This document shows positions 22,703 through 34,253 of a stretch of 64,000 bases of DNA, piece after piece. The notes below the pieces were generated by a model. It was not told the origin of the DNA. It did no database searches and was given only the letters and a program-made list of their open reading frames with translations. Made by a program: the position numbers and the translations under genes. Position 1 is the stretch's first letter; each line of letters starts with the position of its first letter. Source of the stretch: Rhynchosporium graminicola. Its lineage: Eukaryota > Ascomycota > Leotiomycetes > Helotiales > Ploettnerulaceae. Where the stretch lies: assembly GCA_900074885.1 (NCBI GenBank), contig FJUW01000089.1:1-64000 (forward strand), in the 5' to 3' direction.

Positions 22703-23781
22703 ATGGACACTCAGACTTCCGGCTCGGGTGGCGCCGCAAGCTCTCCAACAGTCCAATCTTCCAAAGGCAAGTTGCTTTCCATATTGATTCTATTCCTGTC
22801 CATTTCCGCAACAGAGATCATGCTAATACCTCAGCAGAAGGGATTGATTCCAGGACCCTCACAATCAACCCAGCGGCCGCTACTCGTAACGACGTCGCAA
22901 CCAGTCCTCCATATGTACTTTCAGACAACCTCTCAAACTTCCAGAAGCTCTCTATGGAAGTCCAGTTAATGATTTGGAAGTTCTCGATCGGGCCGCGCAA
23001 GATCGAGATGCGATTCTACAATAACTTCAACTCTACACAATTTGATATCGTCGCAGACATTCCAGCAGTGCTACACATCAATCAAGAGGTCCGGGCCGAG
23101 TTCCTAAAGTTTTACAAGCTCCTCTTTACACACGAAAAAGGTAGAGCGCCTGCCTACTTCGACAACAAGATAGATATTCTACACATTCGACACACCGTAA
23201 GAGGAAACGCCGGTTATTGGCAAGAGGTCGATTTGAGACAAATGTTCAGAACCATCAGGTCGCTCCCAGACAAGTCCGAGATTCGACACCTCTCAACTGG
23301 CTGGACCTTCTGGTGTTTAGGATCAATGTACTTACAGTTTTCCAATCTCGAAACAGCCTCTGTCGTGATCAACAACAGTCAAACAAATCCCTGCGATCAT
23401 GCTAGCCCGGATACCTTACAAATCCAACCGGACTCTGCTCATATTATACCTTTACAACACCCTCTTGATTGCCTTCAAACTTTGACCCACAAGAACATCT
23501 CTTTTATGGTAAGAAAAAGCTTGGCGAAAATTGGGAGACTAGAGGATGCGGGTGACATTCCTCTTTGGAAGAGGCCAGTCTTCAGCTATAACACATTGTG
23601 TCTTGAGTCGATCCGCCAGAAGAAGATGTTCTGTCCTGGATTCAGCCGAAGCCGAGCACGAAAGACAAAATCGAAAGTACTAGCAAACACTCATGCTGCT
23701 GTACTCAGATCTCAAGGACGCGGCTCGAAGGGTATGACTTGTAAGGGAGTCCCAATGGTAAAAAAACTCGCTGGTTGCTAA
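22703..23781 (+). CDS. 2EXR-domain protein (paralogue 1)
   Basis: The protein (about 335 residues) has a 2EXR-like domain near its start, with the pattern F-KLS-E-Q--IWKFSI-PR-IEM, followed by a conserved ADIPAVLHIN segment and a KIDILHIRH strand. 2EXR proteins are very numerous in Helotiales and related fungi; their function is unknown. The start at 22703 is chosen because it gives a 64-nt first exon identical in length to that of the paralogue at 24722. The intron would use a GC donor (GCAAGT at 22767) and an acceptor at 22834 or 22837. An alternative without an intron starts at 22690 in another frame and has no support from the paralogue. The C-terminus is basic. Confidence 0.72.
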
Positions 23782-24721
23782 CTTCTGATGTGATGAGATG
23801 ATATAATAAGTGTTTATTGTTGGATGATCTTCGCATATATGCCAGGAGGCCATGGATAATCCTTGGTCTATTCAGTAGCCGTTCGATGAGCCGGCCTGTG
23901 GTTTCTTGAGCTGTCATTAGTTTTGCCATCCACCTCAATCTTTTAATGTCACAAGTCTCCCTTTCAGTGATAATCCATTGTCACTGCATCTTCAATTTTC
24001 ATGGCTGTTACATAAAATGATACCCAAGCGCAAGCATATCTTCGTCATAGTAGGCCTGCTTGATAGGTTCATCAATCAAGGGGTGCGTCCTATAATACCC
24101 TTTCTAAACGCAAGTTCACAAGACACTCAGCTCTCCAAGGTTATCAAATGTTTTCCCTACTTGTGCTCCATCTATAGTAAGTAATATATATCGCTTGTGT
24201 TGCCCTGTCAGTGCGTCCTCGAAATAGGGTAAATCCCGAGGTGACCTGGTGAAGCAGACCGGCCGGAACCTGCGTGTGGCGCCTTCAAATTCTCCTCTCG
24301 CACACACAAAGGAATTATGGACTTCATCACAGATTGGCGTTGTCAACCTTCACGGCGCTACGAATGCCTACACTCTTTAGGCATGAAGTCACCTGGTGCA
24401 CCATCTCAGCTTCACCTGTGAGATTTGGAGTTATCAAGTCTTCTTAGAGATCCACAACAATTTGCAGACTAGCAATCATCACTCTTACATTACGTCCTCT
24501 ACTTCAAGTTCCTAGCTGGCCCACTTTCTCCCTCAACAACACAACACCATTGAAAATAGGTCCACGAGCCTTGCGGTCCTTGCCCTTCGCACCTCATACC
24601 ACCAGGTGTCTCGAACACCCTTCTATCTCAAAGCTAAGCGTTACTTCATCTTCTCTCGTCAATCAACAAGAAAGAGTCATACAGTCTCGCAACTGGATTC
24701 CAAATTTACCTTCCCCCCATG
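23782..24721. other. Intergenic; no gene seen
   Basis: Only short unsupported open frames occur. The right end (about 24400-24721) is the probable promoter and leader of the decayed 2EXR copy, rich in CA and CT tracts. Confidence 0.5.
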
Positions 24722-25707
24722 ATGGTTTCTGAAGCTCCCATTTCCATTGGTGCCATGACGCCCTCCAAAACTCCGATTCTCAAAGGTGAGTGACTGCTCT
24801 TATCGGCTTCTGCTTTAATTTAGGGATATTTGTAGAGCAATCAGACTGAACAAACACAGGAGAATCTGCTTCCAGCATAGCACTTGTAGGACAAGATGGT
24901 CAGAGTATTAACGTCATCCGTCATTTCAAGGAAGAACTTACCTGCTTCCCTAAGCTTTCGACTGAGCTCAAATTGCTCATCTATAAATGCTCAATCGAGC
25001 CCCGTACGATCGAGACAAGATTTCACAGCGATCGCAGATATATCCGCTACGACATTGTTGCGAATCTTCCCTTCGCTTTGCATATTAACCGGGAAACAGG
25101 CTCAGAACTTAAAAAGTATTACAAGGTAACATTCAAAGCTAAGCTGTAGAATAATTGTAGAGCACCTACCTACTTTTATCCGAAGATCGATATACTTCAC
25201 ATCAGAGATACGATCGGACATGGCCGGGGCACCTTAGTGACTGTTCTCAACGACCAGCCGGACCATATCATCCTTAGTCTGCCACATAAAGACCGTTCTC
25301 ACATACGACAAATGTCAGTCACTTCGAATTGTCTTTCATTGAGTTTCAGGGGTTTGCCTCTGCACTTCTGGTTCAACCATCTTGAAACTGTCTCTATGTT
25401 GTTTGTCCTCAGGCATCACATTGGTGACGATCATCCATACCAGCATTCTGCGACTGAATCGGGCCGCTCTCACATTTGTCATTTGCAACTCCCTCTTCAG
25501 CAAGTTCACTACGAAAGGATTTAGAAATGCAGAGCTGAAGTTCAGAAGCTCTTGTGTCGCACAGAATCTGCGGCTAGGGAACATAATGTTCCTACTCCAC
25601 GCGAGCCAGTCTTCGAGTACAAATCCTTGTGCGTCAATTCAATCCACCAAGCAAGCAGATTTTGTCCCCCACTCGGCCTGAGAAGAGCGAAGAGAATAGC
25701 TCTGTGA
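24722..25707 (+). pseudogene. 2EXR-domain gene (paralogue 2), decayed by in-frame stop codons
   Basis: Exon 1 (24722-24785, 64 nt) and a GT-AG intron (24786-24859) lead into a frame that aligns with paralogue 1: F-KLSTELKLLIYKCSIEPR, ANLPFALHIN, KIDILHIR, and a C-terminal PVFEYKSLCVNSI block. The same frame runs to 25707, but TAG stops occur at 25147-25149 and 25522-25524, each with clear homology continuing beyond. No frameshift is needed. An intron that removes the first stop would be only 35 nt and would break the frame, so it was rejected. This looks like a recently dead copy. Sequencing error at two sites is possible but unlikely. Confidence 0.75.
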
Positions 25708-26274
25708 CAAGCTCGAGCTCGGGGAGAAGAGACCCCTAAGGATAAAAAGCGTCGAGAATTTGCAGAGCTATAGGCCCTAACCAGGAAGGCAAGTAAGCTC
25801 TCAAGCCAGCGACAAGGAGTTACTGATCGCGTTCAGTTTCCGCAACATTTACATAGCAAGACGGCGAAAAGCGCGATTATACCGTCTGGATGACCTGGCT
25901 TTGCTTTGCGGGCCTGCAGAGTACAACACTTTGTGATTTGCCGGAGATCACGGTCAATGTCGGAGCCTTGCGGAGATGAGACTTAAAAGAGTGGCAAGAG
26001 GCGAACATGGCGTGGATGAGCATACTGAGTTCATTTTCAAGGAACGAAGATGTGTATTGTCCGACTTTCGGACAATACAAAAAGCTTGGGATTCGAATTT
26101 AACCGCAATCTAACTTATGAAACTTTGAAGTTTACTTACTCATTTTGCAGTGTATTGAAGGAACGACTGAGCTACTTCTTCTTTCTTTGTTCACCACAGG
26201 CGGCGATGTCTAGATAACCGAGGTCCGCCATCTCTGTTATGTTTTTCTCGAGATGCCTCTCCTGTTGCTATTCC
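25708..26274. other. Intergenic between the 2EXR pseudogene and the convergent methyltransferase
   Basis: No open frame with support. It holds the 3' flanks of both neighbours, which point toward each other. Part of it (25708-26200) may be eroded 3' coding sequence of the pseudogene. Confidence 0.45.
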
Positions 26275-26997
26275 CTACGACTTGATCTTAGCCACAATCC
26301 ACAAAAATCTCACTTCCCTCCTATCCTCAACATCAACAACAACATCGGCTTTCAACACCTCAAAGCCCCCCTCTTCCAACTTCCCAAGCCAGTCCTCCTT
26401 CTCCCACCCAGCCCAAAACATTTTCTCACCACCAATCCAAGTCCCTGTTTTCGCCGTCCCTTCCAAAGAAAAGTTCCCCACAAACACACCCCCAGGCTTC
26501 AACAAACCTCTAATCAACTCCATAGCAACCACCTGATCACTTCTCGTCAGATGAAGAATACTATAAAGGCCAACCACGGCGTCAAAACTTCCTTGTTCTA
26601 TATCCAAAGCTAGCATATCACTCTGGATGAACTCCGTATTGGAATAAGTACTCTTGACATGCTGATTTGCGAGGGTTATTTGAGCGGATGAAATGTCCAC
26701 GCCTGTTACGTGCGCGCAGGATTTAGCGAGGAACTGGGTACCCGGAACGCCGGCTCCGCAGCCTAATTCTAGGACCTTGGCTGAGCTTGGACTGGGGAGT
26801 TCTTTGAGGAGGAGAGAGAGGTATGAAAGCCGGGGTGAGGGGGTGCTGAGTGTCCAGTCTAGATATTGGGAAGCGATTTTGTCGTAGCTTTCTTCAACTA
26901 GTTTGTTGGTGCTGGGTATAACTTGACTTGTTGGCTGAATTCCCATTCTGGCTGGAATCGTTGAAAAAGTGTCGGTGTCACAAGGGGTGTGGCACAT
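26275..26997 (-). CDS. Class I SAM-dependent methyltransferase
   Basis: This single-exon gene encodes 240 residues with a Rossmann-type methyltransferase fold. Motif I is VLELGCGAGVPGT (residues 75-87), the acidic motif II residue is D101 in TGVDIS, and an SFDAVVGLYSILHL stretch (about 137-150) is the post-I/IV region. The fold transfers a methyl group from S-adenosylmethionine; the acceptor (small molecule, lipid or protein) cannot be told. It is about the usual length for free-standing small-molecule methyltransferases. Met1 is taken as the start, but Met18 (MGIQPTSQ) is a possible alternative because residues 1-17 are not typical of the family. No biosynthetic cluster partners are adjacent. 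Confidence 0.85.
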   Translation of the reverse strand: MCHTPCDTDTFSTIPARMGIQPTSQVIPSTNKLVEESYDKIASQYLDWTLSTPSPRLSYLSLLLKELPSPSSAKVLELGCGAGVPGTQFLAKSCAHVTGVDISSAQITLANQHVKSTYSNTEFIQSDMLALDIEQGSFDAVVGLYSILHLTRSDQVVAMELIRGLLKPGGVFVGNFSLEGTAKTGTWIGGEKMFWAGWEKEDWLGKLEEGGFEVLKADVVVDVEDRREVRFLWIVAKIKS

Positions 26998-28969
26998 TTT
27001 GATATTTCTGGTATCAATTTTGTGTAATTCGAAGAAGAGGTTTAAGACTAGAAGCCTTGATATACCTGCTTATCGGGCTAGACCCGATTAGGTCTGTCTA
27101 CTAAGCGAATGACTCGCTGCCGACAAAAAGAGAAAGGGATATTAGAATAGATGAGAGAGCTGATTCATCAACCACTTTCAATTTGTAATGAGATCTGTTT
27201 CTGGTACCTTTCAGTCATCCGGGGAACGATTTGAAGGCAGTGGATGGGAAACTTGAAATTTGTAAGTATGTCTACTTTACAGCGCCAATCCGAGCAACAG
27301 AGTACGCGGATTAAATGTTCGGGTCATCGTCTTTCAAGCTTGTGTCTACTCGGGGTGAGTTTCAGGTGTAACATCAAGTGTTTGTAGCTGCCAACTTTTG
27401 AGAATTGATACTTGTGTGCCAACTTATATACGTCACGAATCTTACCATCTGAAAGCAAGAGTGAGAGCAGATGGACAAGGGACAACGAGAGAATGAGAGA
27501 TATGGCGAGCTATCGGCAGGGACTTCAGCAAACATGGTCATCTGTTTTGAATCCTTCGAATGGCTTCTTCTTATGTAGCTGAAGGGGGCCCTTGCCCGCC
27601 CCCTCCACCTGCTGTGGGAAGCTTATTCGTAGATTTAACGAACCTATTAAAGCTCCTTGAGTTCTTGTGCGGACTTTCCAAATGACTTGAACCTTAGCCA
27701 ATAAGATGCCTGATAGTTTCGGACCCCATATCACATGTCAAACGCATTCAAATTTTGGTAGAGGGTTGGCAGCGTTAAGCCCTCTCTTAGTCTCACCTCC
27801 TTGCTTCGAGAAACAGGAGCAGTCAAATACATAGAATTACCACGACAAGTTAAAATAAAAGTTTACACGACAGTTTACTTCCCTGTTTTTGAATCGTTTG
27901 GGCCAATTAAAGAAGTATCGCAGAGGGGCAGTCAGCCGACGTCATCCGAATTGGCCGATTTCAGCTACAGTTGTATCTAGTATAACAGTGCGAATAAGCT
28001 GCAGGCCAAAGCCTCGATATCATCCACGGATCAATGATACCAAGTTGGGAAGCAGTGAGACTTCATAGACTCCCATGGGGCTCAAGTTCTATCTCCCATG
28101 GGGCGCAGATTCTATCCCAAGCTTGGCACCTGGCCTGAAGGATCTCGGTGGGGCAAAAGTTCAGCTTGATGGCTTGTAACTATTGAAAGATGAGCAGGAT
28201 CCGCAATCATTCAGCTAGACTGCTTGAAAGTCAGATCTCGCGGCTTCACATTCTGCATCAAAATATCCTCAATGGACACCAGAACATGCGCTCTCTTCTT
28301 AGTTGGTCTTGACTCGGAGAGCGGTCTTCTGTAATCGAATTTATTGACTACGTTGTCTCGTTAAGCTTCGCCTCAATATGGAACAGAATGATTAGAGGTT
28401 CAAACGCATGTAGGCTCCTCAAGATATATACCTGCAGTCTAACAAGGCTCTAGTTGTAAATGCTGATATGAAAGATTCAGCAATGGAAAAGCCTAAAAGT
28501 TAGAGAGGGTTGGAGCATATGATACCTAAGAAATTTACTTCCCATTGCAGATGCTTAGAGCTCACAGATATTCCCAGGTCCACACAGAAGATTGGAGCCA
28601 GATTGATCAACTACAATCAGGAGAAGAAGACAACGGTATTGAAATATTGTTCTGAGAGACTCTCCTTCAGGCTTCAGCAGTTACTTTACATGTGTGAGGA
28701 GTCCCTTTTGCCCAGGATGCTCCATCAAAGAGTCTAGAGATAAAGTGCCCCTTCAACGAGTCCAAGTATTCACTTAATGTTTGCAGGAAGGTGAAGTTCA
28801 GAATCAATCAGTAGAAGGACACCAGAAGCTTCTTTCGAGGACGCTAGTCGTTAGCGTGGACGCTTTCTCGTTTAGGCATTATGTCAACTTCGAAACCTTT
28901 TCCGAAAACAAATTTTTTCTCGAATCATCATAACGCGCGTCGCGAAAATTCGAGCACAATACGACATCA
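26998..28969. other. Intergenic; no gene seen
   Basis: About 2 kb without a supported gene. It contains the 5' flanks of the methyltransferase (left) and of the third 2EXR gene (right). A near-repeat of CCCATGGGG-type sequence occurs around 28071-28105. A 75-codon open frame at 28510-28737 has no recognisable features. Confidence 0.5.
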
Positions 28970-30052
28970 ATGCCGCTGCCAAACATAGGCTTCCGTCACT
29001 ATGGCGCATATTCGAGCACAAGCGCAGAGGTCGGCCCGTGTGCTCCTTTCTGGAGAAAACCCTCCAATACAACGACCGTCGCAACGACCATCGCAACAAC
29101 CGCTCACCTTCCAACCCTCAACGACAACGTTATCAACCCAAACAACCCCGAGAACCTGTTTACGAAGTTCCCCAAGTTGCCGCTAGAGATTCGCCGCCAG
29201 TGTTTCCGTGAGATGGTCAGCCCACGCATTATCGAAGTCCTCTTCAGCAAGAATCCCAATGCTTTGAAGTATGAGTTCCTCGCGGAGATTCCTGTCATCT
29301 TGCATATCTGTAAAGACTCACGAGTCGAAGGCTTGATCACATATCGTCTCTCATTTGCCAACAAGTATGCACTCGCTCCCGTCTTCTTCTGCACAAAACT
29401 AGATACGATCAGCTTCCGAGGCCCTCGGCTCGATGGACAACTCACGAACTTTCTGAAGACTGTTCCGGATAAGTCCTTGATCCGAAAGATGTCCCTGACT
29501 TACTCGACATTCTGGTCGCAGGTTTTCAGGCATGATATCGCCTCCGCTTTACCGCTTTTTACTAGCCTCACCGAGATCTCCTTCTTTAAGTATCTCACAG
29601 TCGACAGGTCTTGCAGTGGATTCACGAAGCACGAGGGGACATGCCAAGTTTGTTCTAGAACGCCAAACGACAGGACTGTTTTCTTGACCCAGGAGGAGAT
29701 TGAAGCACATGCACCACTGCTCTCATATCCGCTGGCGTATATCAAAATGTCGATTGCCGAGGCAGCAGGCAGACACAGATATCGCTCAGTACCGATCACT
29801 CACTACCTTACCCCTGCCCAGATATCGCTGTTTGGAGGCCCAGATGAGGCGAACTTTGTGCACAAAGGAGCGTTGATTCACAAGATCGATAGAGACTTCC
29901 TCTATGCCAGACCCATGGGAAGGAAAGTTCTCGCAACAAGAAGTCGTTCCAGCCGAGAAGACAAGAGCAAGAAGAGAAGAGTGGAGGAAGTCGCCGTTGA
30001 TGAGAATAGTGGGCAGGAGAAGACCAGGCTGAAGAAAACTCGCAGATATTGA
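28970..30052 (+). CDS. 2EXR-domain protein (paralogue 3)
   Basis: The gene encodes 360 residues without introns. The 2EXR-like domain begins at about residue 64 (FTKFPKLPLEIRRQCF, then SPRIIEV) and is followed by an AEIPVILHICKDSR segment, the same layout as in the two paralogues 3-6 kb upstream. Residues 1-60 are Thr/Pro/Asn-rich and probably disordered. A pair of Cys residues (around 222-230) and a strongly basic C-terminus with a KSKKRR patch suggest nuclear targeting, by inference only. The function of the family is unknown. Unlike paralogue 1 it lacks the short first exon, although an unrecognised upstream exon cannot be excluded. Confidence 0.8.
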   Translation: MPLPNIGFRHYGAYSSTSAEVGPCAPFWRKPSNTTTVATTIATTAHLPTLNDNVINPNNPENLFTKFPKLPLEIRRQCFREMVSPRIIEVLFSKNPNALKYEFLAEIPVILHICKDSRVEGLITYRLSFANKYALAPVFFCTKLDTISFRGPRLDGQLTNFLKTVPDKSLIRKMSLTYSTFWSQVFRHDIASALPLFTSLTEISFFKYLTVDRSCSGFTKHEGTCQVCSRTPNDRTVFLTQEEIEAHAPLLSYPLAYIKMSIAEAAGRHRYRSVPITHYLTPAQISLFGGPDEANFVHKGALIHKIDRDFLYARPMGRKVLATRSRSSREDKSKKRRVEEVAVDENSGQEKTRLKKTRRY

Positions 30053-30902
30053 GTTAGAGTAGGGCAGATATGGCAGACCACATTCCGCAGACAGAATAGG
30101 AGTCATGAGATGTATGGGACATAAAGGATATGCGAGAAAATGAAAAACCATTGGGTTGCATTTGCGGAGACGTATGGGTCGATGTCAACAGTGGCAGTCA
30201 GACGTTGAGGAACTGGCCATTGTAGCTACTTGCTTGGCAGCAAGCTTCTCTTCTCAAAATAATGAAAGCAGAATAAGCACAAAAGGCTCACAGCAAACTA
30301 GATCAGTGATGAAATCTCAAGGCTTGGATATATCGTCTTCAGTGAACTCATCAGTCAACCTTGGGACTCAGAACAGATTGAATCCTTAAAAGCCGCAACG
30401 TTGGTGTGTGTGTGACCTCGCTTTACTCGAGCCAATGCGAAGAAAATCCTTCATAATGACCTTCGCTCAGAGAGCGACTCGATGTTGCAAAAGAATATTT
30501 AGACACTGTCACCGTCACACCGACAAGAAAATAATCGCAACTTTGAATTTGCTTCAACCGGACACGAATAGGGTCTGCCTCGCTCCTTCAGAATCATAAG
30601 GCAGATGGAAAGCTAGTTGAAGTAGCAGCCAGAGTTCGCAAGATAGTGCTGGGACCTTGACGAGAAAACCGTTTCCGCTTGGACGGACTCTTTTTGCCCG
30701 GATATGAGCTGGGTCGGCCTCGCCTCTAGCTTCATAAGGGAGAAAGCAAAGCAAAGACTCAGCTAAACAGCAAATAAAGTCGGAAGATTATTTGACGACT
30801 TCAATCAGACAACGGATTCTACTTGAGGTCCCATTACCGGATATGAAAAGGGAGCGGCCCACCGCTTGAGAATTCCAAGGCAATTAGAATGTAACGACTC
30901 AC
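30053..30902. other. Intergenic between convergent 2EXR and NAT genes; no gene seen
   Basis: This carries the 3' flanks of both neighbours. Two related stretches are visible: GGGTCTGCCTCGCTCCTTCAGAATCATAAGG (start 30570, first 20 bases match best) and GGGTCGGCCTCGCCTCTAGC (start 30711). They suggest a short diverged duplication of about 140 bp. Confidence 0.4.
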
Positions 30903-31985
30903 TCAAGCAGCTGGCCTCCCAACACCCAACTCCACATTCCTCCCCCTCACACCTTCCCTCTCCTCATCCGTCAGCACGATCCCCAAATACTCCCTCAAAG
31001 CCTCCACCCTCTCATCCTCACTCCCACAAACCTTAACCACACTAGTCTTCCCGCCATCATTCCTCTTCACAACCTCATCAACCAGCATAACCTTCCCCAC
31101 GATCCCCTCTTCTTCTTCTTCTTCCCCCTCCTCCCCCACCCTCCCCCGCAAAAACCTAATCCCCAACACCGTCCTCGTCTGGAAATTTCCCTCCCCCACC
31201 CAGCCGCTCGTGTAGAAATTCACCACCTCGAAATCCGCCTCCGTGAACTCCACCTCCGGAAACGCGTAGAAGGAATTCCACTCCCGGTCTCTCCCGTTGC
31301 GGTACTGGTAGATCCAGAGCGGCTTGCTCTGCTCGACTTGCTCCGGGATGGTCGAGTGCAGGAGCCGCACCTCTTGCGAGCCGAGATTCGTGCTGATGTG
31401 CCCGGAGATCATGGGGAGGGGTTTGGTGGCGCCGTCGCCGCCGAAGCCGACGTCGACCATGTAGTTCTCGCCCGTGGGGAGGGTGACGATGTTGACGATG
31501 TGGAACCTGGGGGGGTTTTTTTTCGGTCAGTTTGAAATCCTTGGCTTTGTTTTACTTGCTTGTATAGTGATTGATCGGAGATTGGGATTGGGCTTTGGAG
31601 GAAGTCGAACTTACCACCCTTGATACTTCCCCCGCGGCACATCCCCGACTCTCGCTCGGACTCTCACGCCAGCTGTATACACTTTCCATCCCAGGCCTCT
31701 CAGAACGTGATTGAAGAAAATGCTGTTTTCCATACAATACCCGCCGCGGCCTCGCTTATCCGTCACTATTTTCTTGAAGAGCGCCTGGGGATCTAGAGAC
31801 ACGGTATGTGTCTTTGAGTAGTGCAGCTGCAGGTTCTCGTACGGTGATGTGGAGATCTGATGCACGTGGAGCGCGGTCAGGTATTTGATGTCGAGGGGTG
31901 GTGAGGAGGATTGTCGGAAGCGAGAGGGTAGGGAGATGTGCTCTTCGTAGGCGGCGAGTTGGGATGGGGAGTAAGCTGAAGCCAT
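30903..31985 (-). CDS. Arylamine N-acetyltransferase
   Basis: The enzyme transfers acetyl (or, in some fungi, malonyl) from acyl-CoA to arylamines and hydrazines. Two exons, 31985-31615 and 31506-30903, with a 108-nt GT-AG intron give 324 residues, normal for the family. The full catalytic triad is visible: Cys84 in RGGYCMENS, His126 in FHIVNIV, and Asp142 in MVDVGFGG. The intron falls between Cys and His and joins W124 across the splice. Fungal homologues detoxify plant and microbial amines such as benzoxazolinone products; the substrate here is unknown. An acidic run (EEGEEEEEEG) in the third domain is unusual and probably an expanded loop. A G-rich stretch precedes the acceptor on the plus strand. 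Confidence 0.93.
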
Positions 31986-32422
31986 TCCTGGTTAATTAGT
32001 TAAAATAGCTGTTGTAGGAAATAATGTAATGCAGCTACAGTAATATCCCCTACTGGATTCTTCACTTGAGATCGTGAGGCCTGTCGACTGAAGATCCATC
32101 TCTGTAGATCTAATTCATAAACAACCCAGTACCCAGCGTGCATTCCTCATAGTATTACGCGAACCCCTTCCCCATCTTCACAGTGGACGCGACGCGACCG
32201 AAAAGAGTTTCGCTCGCTGCCTCAAGTTCTACGAAGCGAATGCTTACATGACTCGCGCATCTTCTGGTACTCACCAAACATCAACACTCAAACATTTCGC
32301 CGCTCTACGGAGTAACCATCCCATCCCCTCTTTAATCAAAGGTAGGAAGTATCCTCGTGACTTCAAAAATACAAGTCCCTCCCACAAAACCCTTTTCTTC
32401 TCGCACAGACAAAACCTGATGT

Positions 32423-32454
32423 CATTCATTCATTCATTCATTCATTCATTCATT
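32423..32454 (+). repeat. Microsatellite (CATT)8
   Basis: Eight perfect tandem CATT units. Confidence 0.97.
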
Positions 32455-32805
32455 ACTCATCAGAGCCATCCAGCTGGTTTTTAGTGAGCTGCAGCGTTTT
32501 CTACTGTGGCATTACCGGTACCCCGTACACTCATGCCGAGCGACCCCCGATCTTAACCCGAACTCCAATTCAGCCAGCACGTGACGGCGAGCGATGCCGT
32601 GGTTTGTGTGCGCACAGTTCGCAGCCAGTGCAGCAGGGGGTGGGTGTTGAAGATCGGGTGAAAAACGTCTTACAGTACGTACTTCTTGGGGGAAAAGTTG
32701 GATAAGAGAACGGAACAGGACTTTTTTCTTGTCGGAAGTTCTACCGCTACTAGCTCTATCATACGCAGCACATCTCTCGGAAGATATTCACCGCTTTACA
32801 TATAA

Positions 32806-32830
32806 CTTTTCTTTTCTTTTCTTTTCTTTT
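32806..32830 (+). repeat. Microsatellite (CTTTT)5
   Basis: Five perfect CTTTT units within a longer pyrimidine tract. Confidence 0.95.
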
Positions 32831-33290
32831 TTCTTATGTTAAAGTATTGTATTCCTGATATTGAGATCATATGTCCTCGAGTACAAATTCGGCGTTCACA
32901 TCCCGAGCTTGCGGCCGTTCGTTCCCCTTCCCTTCCCTTCGCTTCGCTTCCCCGCCGAGGCTTTGTTGCACGTCGCAGATCTCGCGCGGTGGTTTTTTGT
33001 TGCAGGTCGTGCAGATGATCCTGGCTGGTCCTGGTCCAATCGATGGATGGGGATGGAGGCTTTTTGTTGCATGCCGTATCTTTGGCGTTTATGGGATTAG
33101 GTTTTGGGATGGATGGATGGACGGGTTTCGTGAAGATGAGAGAGAGAGATGAGAATCATGAGATGAGACGACATGAGGGATGCTGGTGGATTGAACAGGA
33201 TATGTAGGAAGATTAGTAAGGGGGTGGATTGATAGTTGGGTTTATGGTGGTCGGTATGATGCGTAATCACATAGTTTGATACTCACAGAT

Positions 33291-33304
33291 ACATACATAC
33301 ATAC
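33291..33304 (+). repeat. Short ACAT tandem repeat
   Basis: Three and a half ACAT units. A GATGGATGGATGG tract of similar kind lies near 33107-33120. Confidence 0.85.
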
Positions 33305-34180
33305 ACTTACTTGTTGATAGAATGAGAGGATCATATATACATTGATTGATCTGGTTTCTTGTATTATACAATTGCATCCGGATTTCGCGATTCTCTCGCA
33401 AGCGATCCTGCTATTTCAAGCTTCTAATCCGTCAAGCGACTCCCTCTATCTCGCAAGCGATATTTCCAACAACGCCAGTTCCATTGATCTGATTGATGCA
33501 TGACTGTTCCTCCCATGGAATGGGTGGATGCCTATTCAACGTCTCGGTCATGTCGAGAGGAAGCACGCACTCGCATATTGCATACACTTATACCTTTCCC
33601 CCGGCCTGTTAACACTTCATTCACATCGTACGGTATCGCTCATATCGAACACGCACATGCTACGCCGACCAAGATAACTGTCTAGACCTTCCATCTGGCC
33701 TGTACCGTACTTGGTATCAAGAGCTCGTGAATCGGGGCTCGGGGATCCGACCCCGTATTACGCTAATAACGCAACGTAAGCAGTCGCGTCCTCTCGGTGG
33801 CTGGACATCCTTGACGATGTTCTTGGAATGCTTGGGGTCGGGTCGGGTTGAGTCAGCAAAATGCTTCCAAGCCGTATGCACAAACAGCACGCAAGCATAT
33901 TTACAATGGTATTTGATCCATCGAATTAACGTTACTTATACTTGTGTAACATGGACCTAGGAAAAGCCACCCAGGACATGACTCCACGCCGGGCTTATCC
34001 CATCCCATCCCACATACTCCGACAATCCGGCATTCTTAGATCTTCCTCATCTCTGCTGCAAGTCTCGTGTTCTCGACACAAGTCCTGTATCCTGCCGAGT
34101 TGCTATGGTCGGTGAAGAATAATCATATTCGTACGGCAACTACTGAACACAACTCTCATCACATATCATCATCGCATGAT

Positions 34181-34220
34181 GACGAGGACGACGACGACGA
34201 CGACAACAACAACAACAACA
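34181..34220 (+). repeat. Compound trinucleotide repeat (GAC)n(AAC)n
   Basis: A run of GAC-type units passes directly into AAC-type units. Open frames through it encode homopolymers and are not considered real genes. Confidence 0.93.
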
Positions 34221-34253
34221 TTTATATCCAGCCAGGCACCAGAAAGTCCCAGA

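Noticed and set aside
25130..25164. Possible 35-nt intron that would remove the first stop of the 2EXR pseudogene
   Set aside because: It is shorter than other introns in the window (46 nt or more) and splicing it would shift the frame away from the conserved sequence.
26239..26613. Plus-strand open frames over the methyltransferase
   Set aside because: They are shadows of the methyltransferase gene, which has clear SAM-binding motifs.
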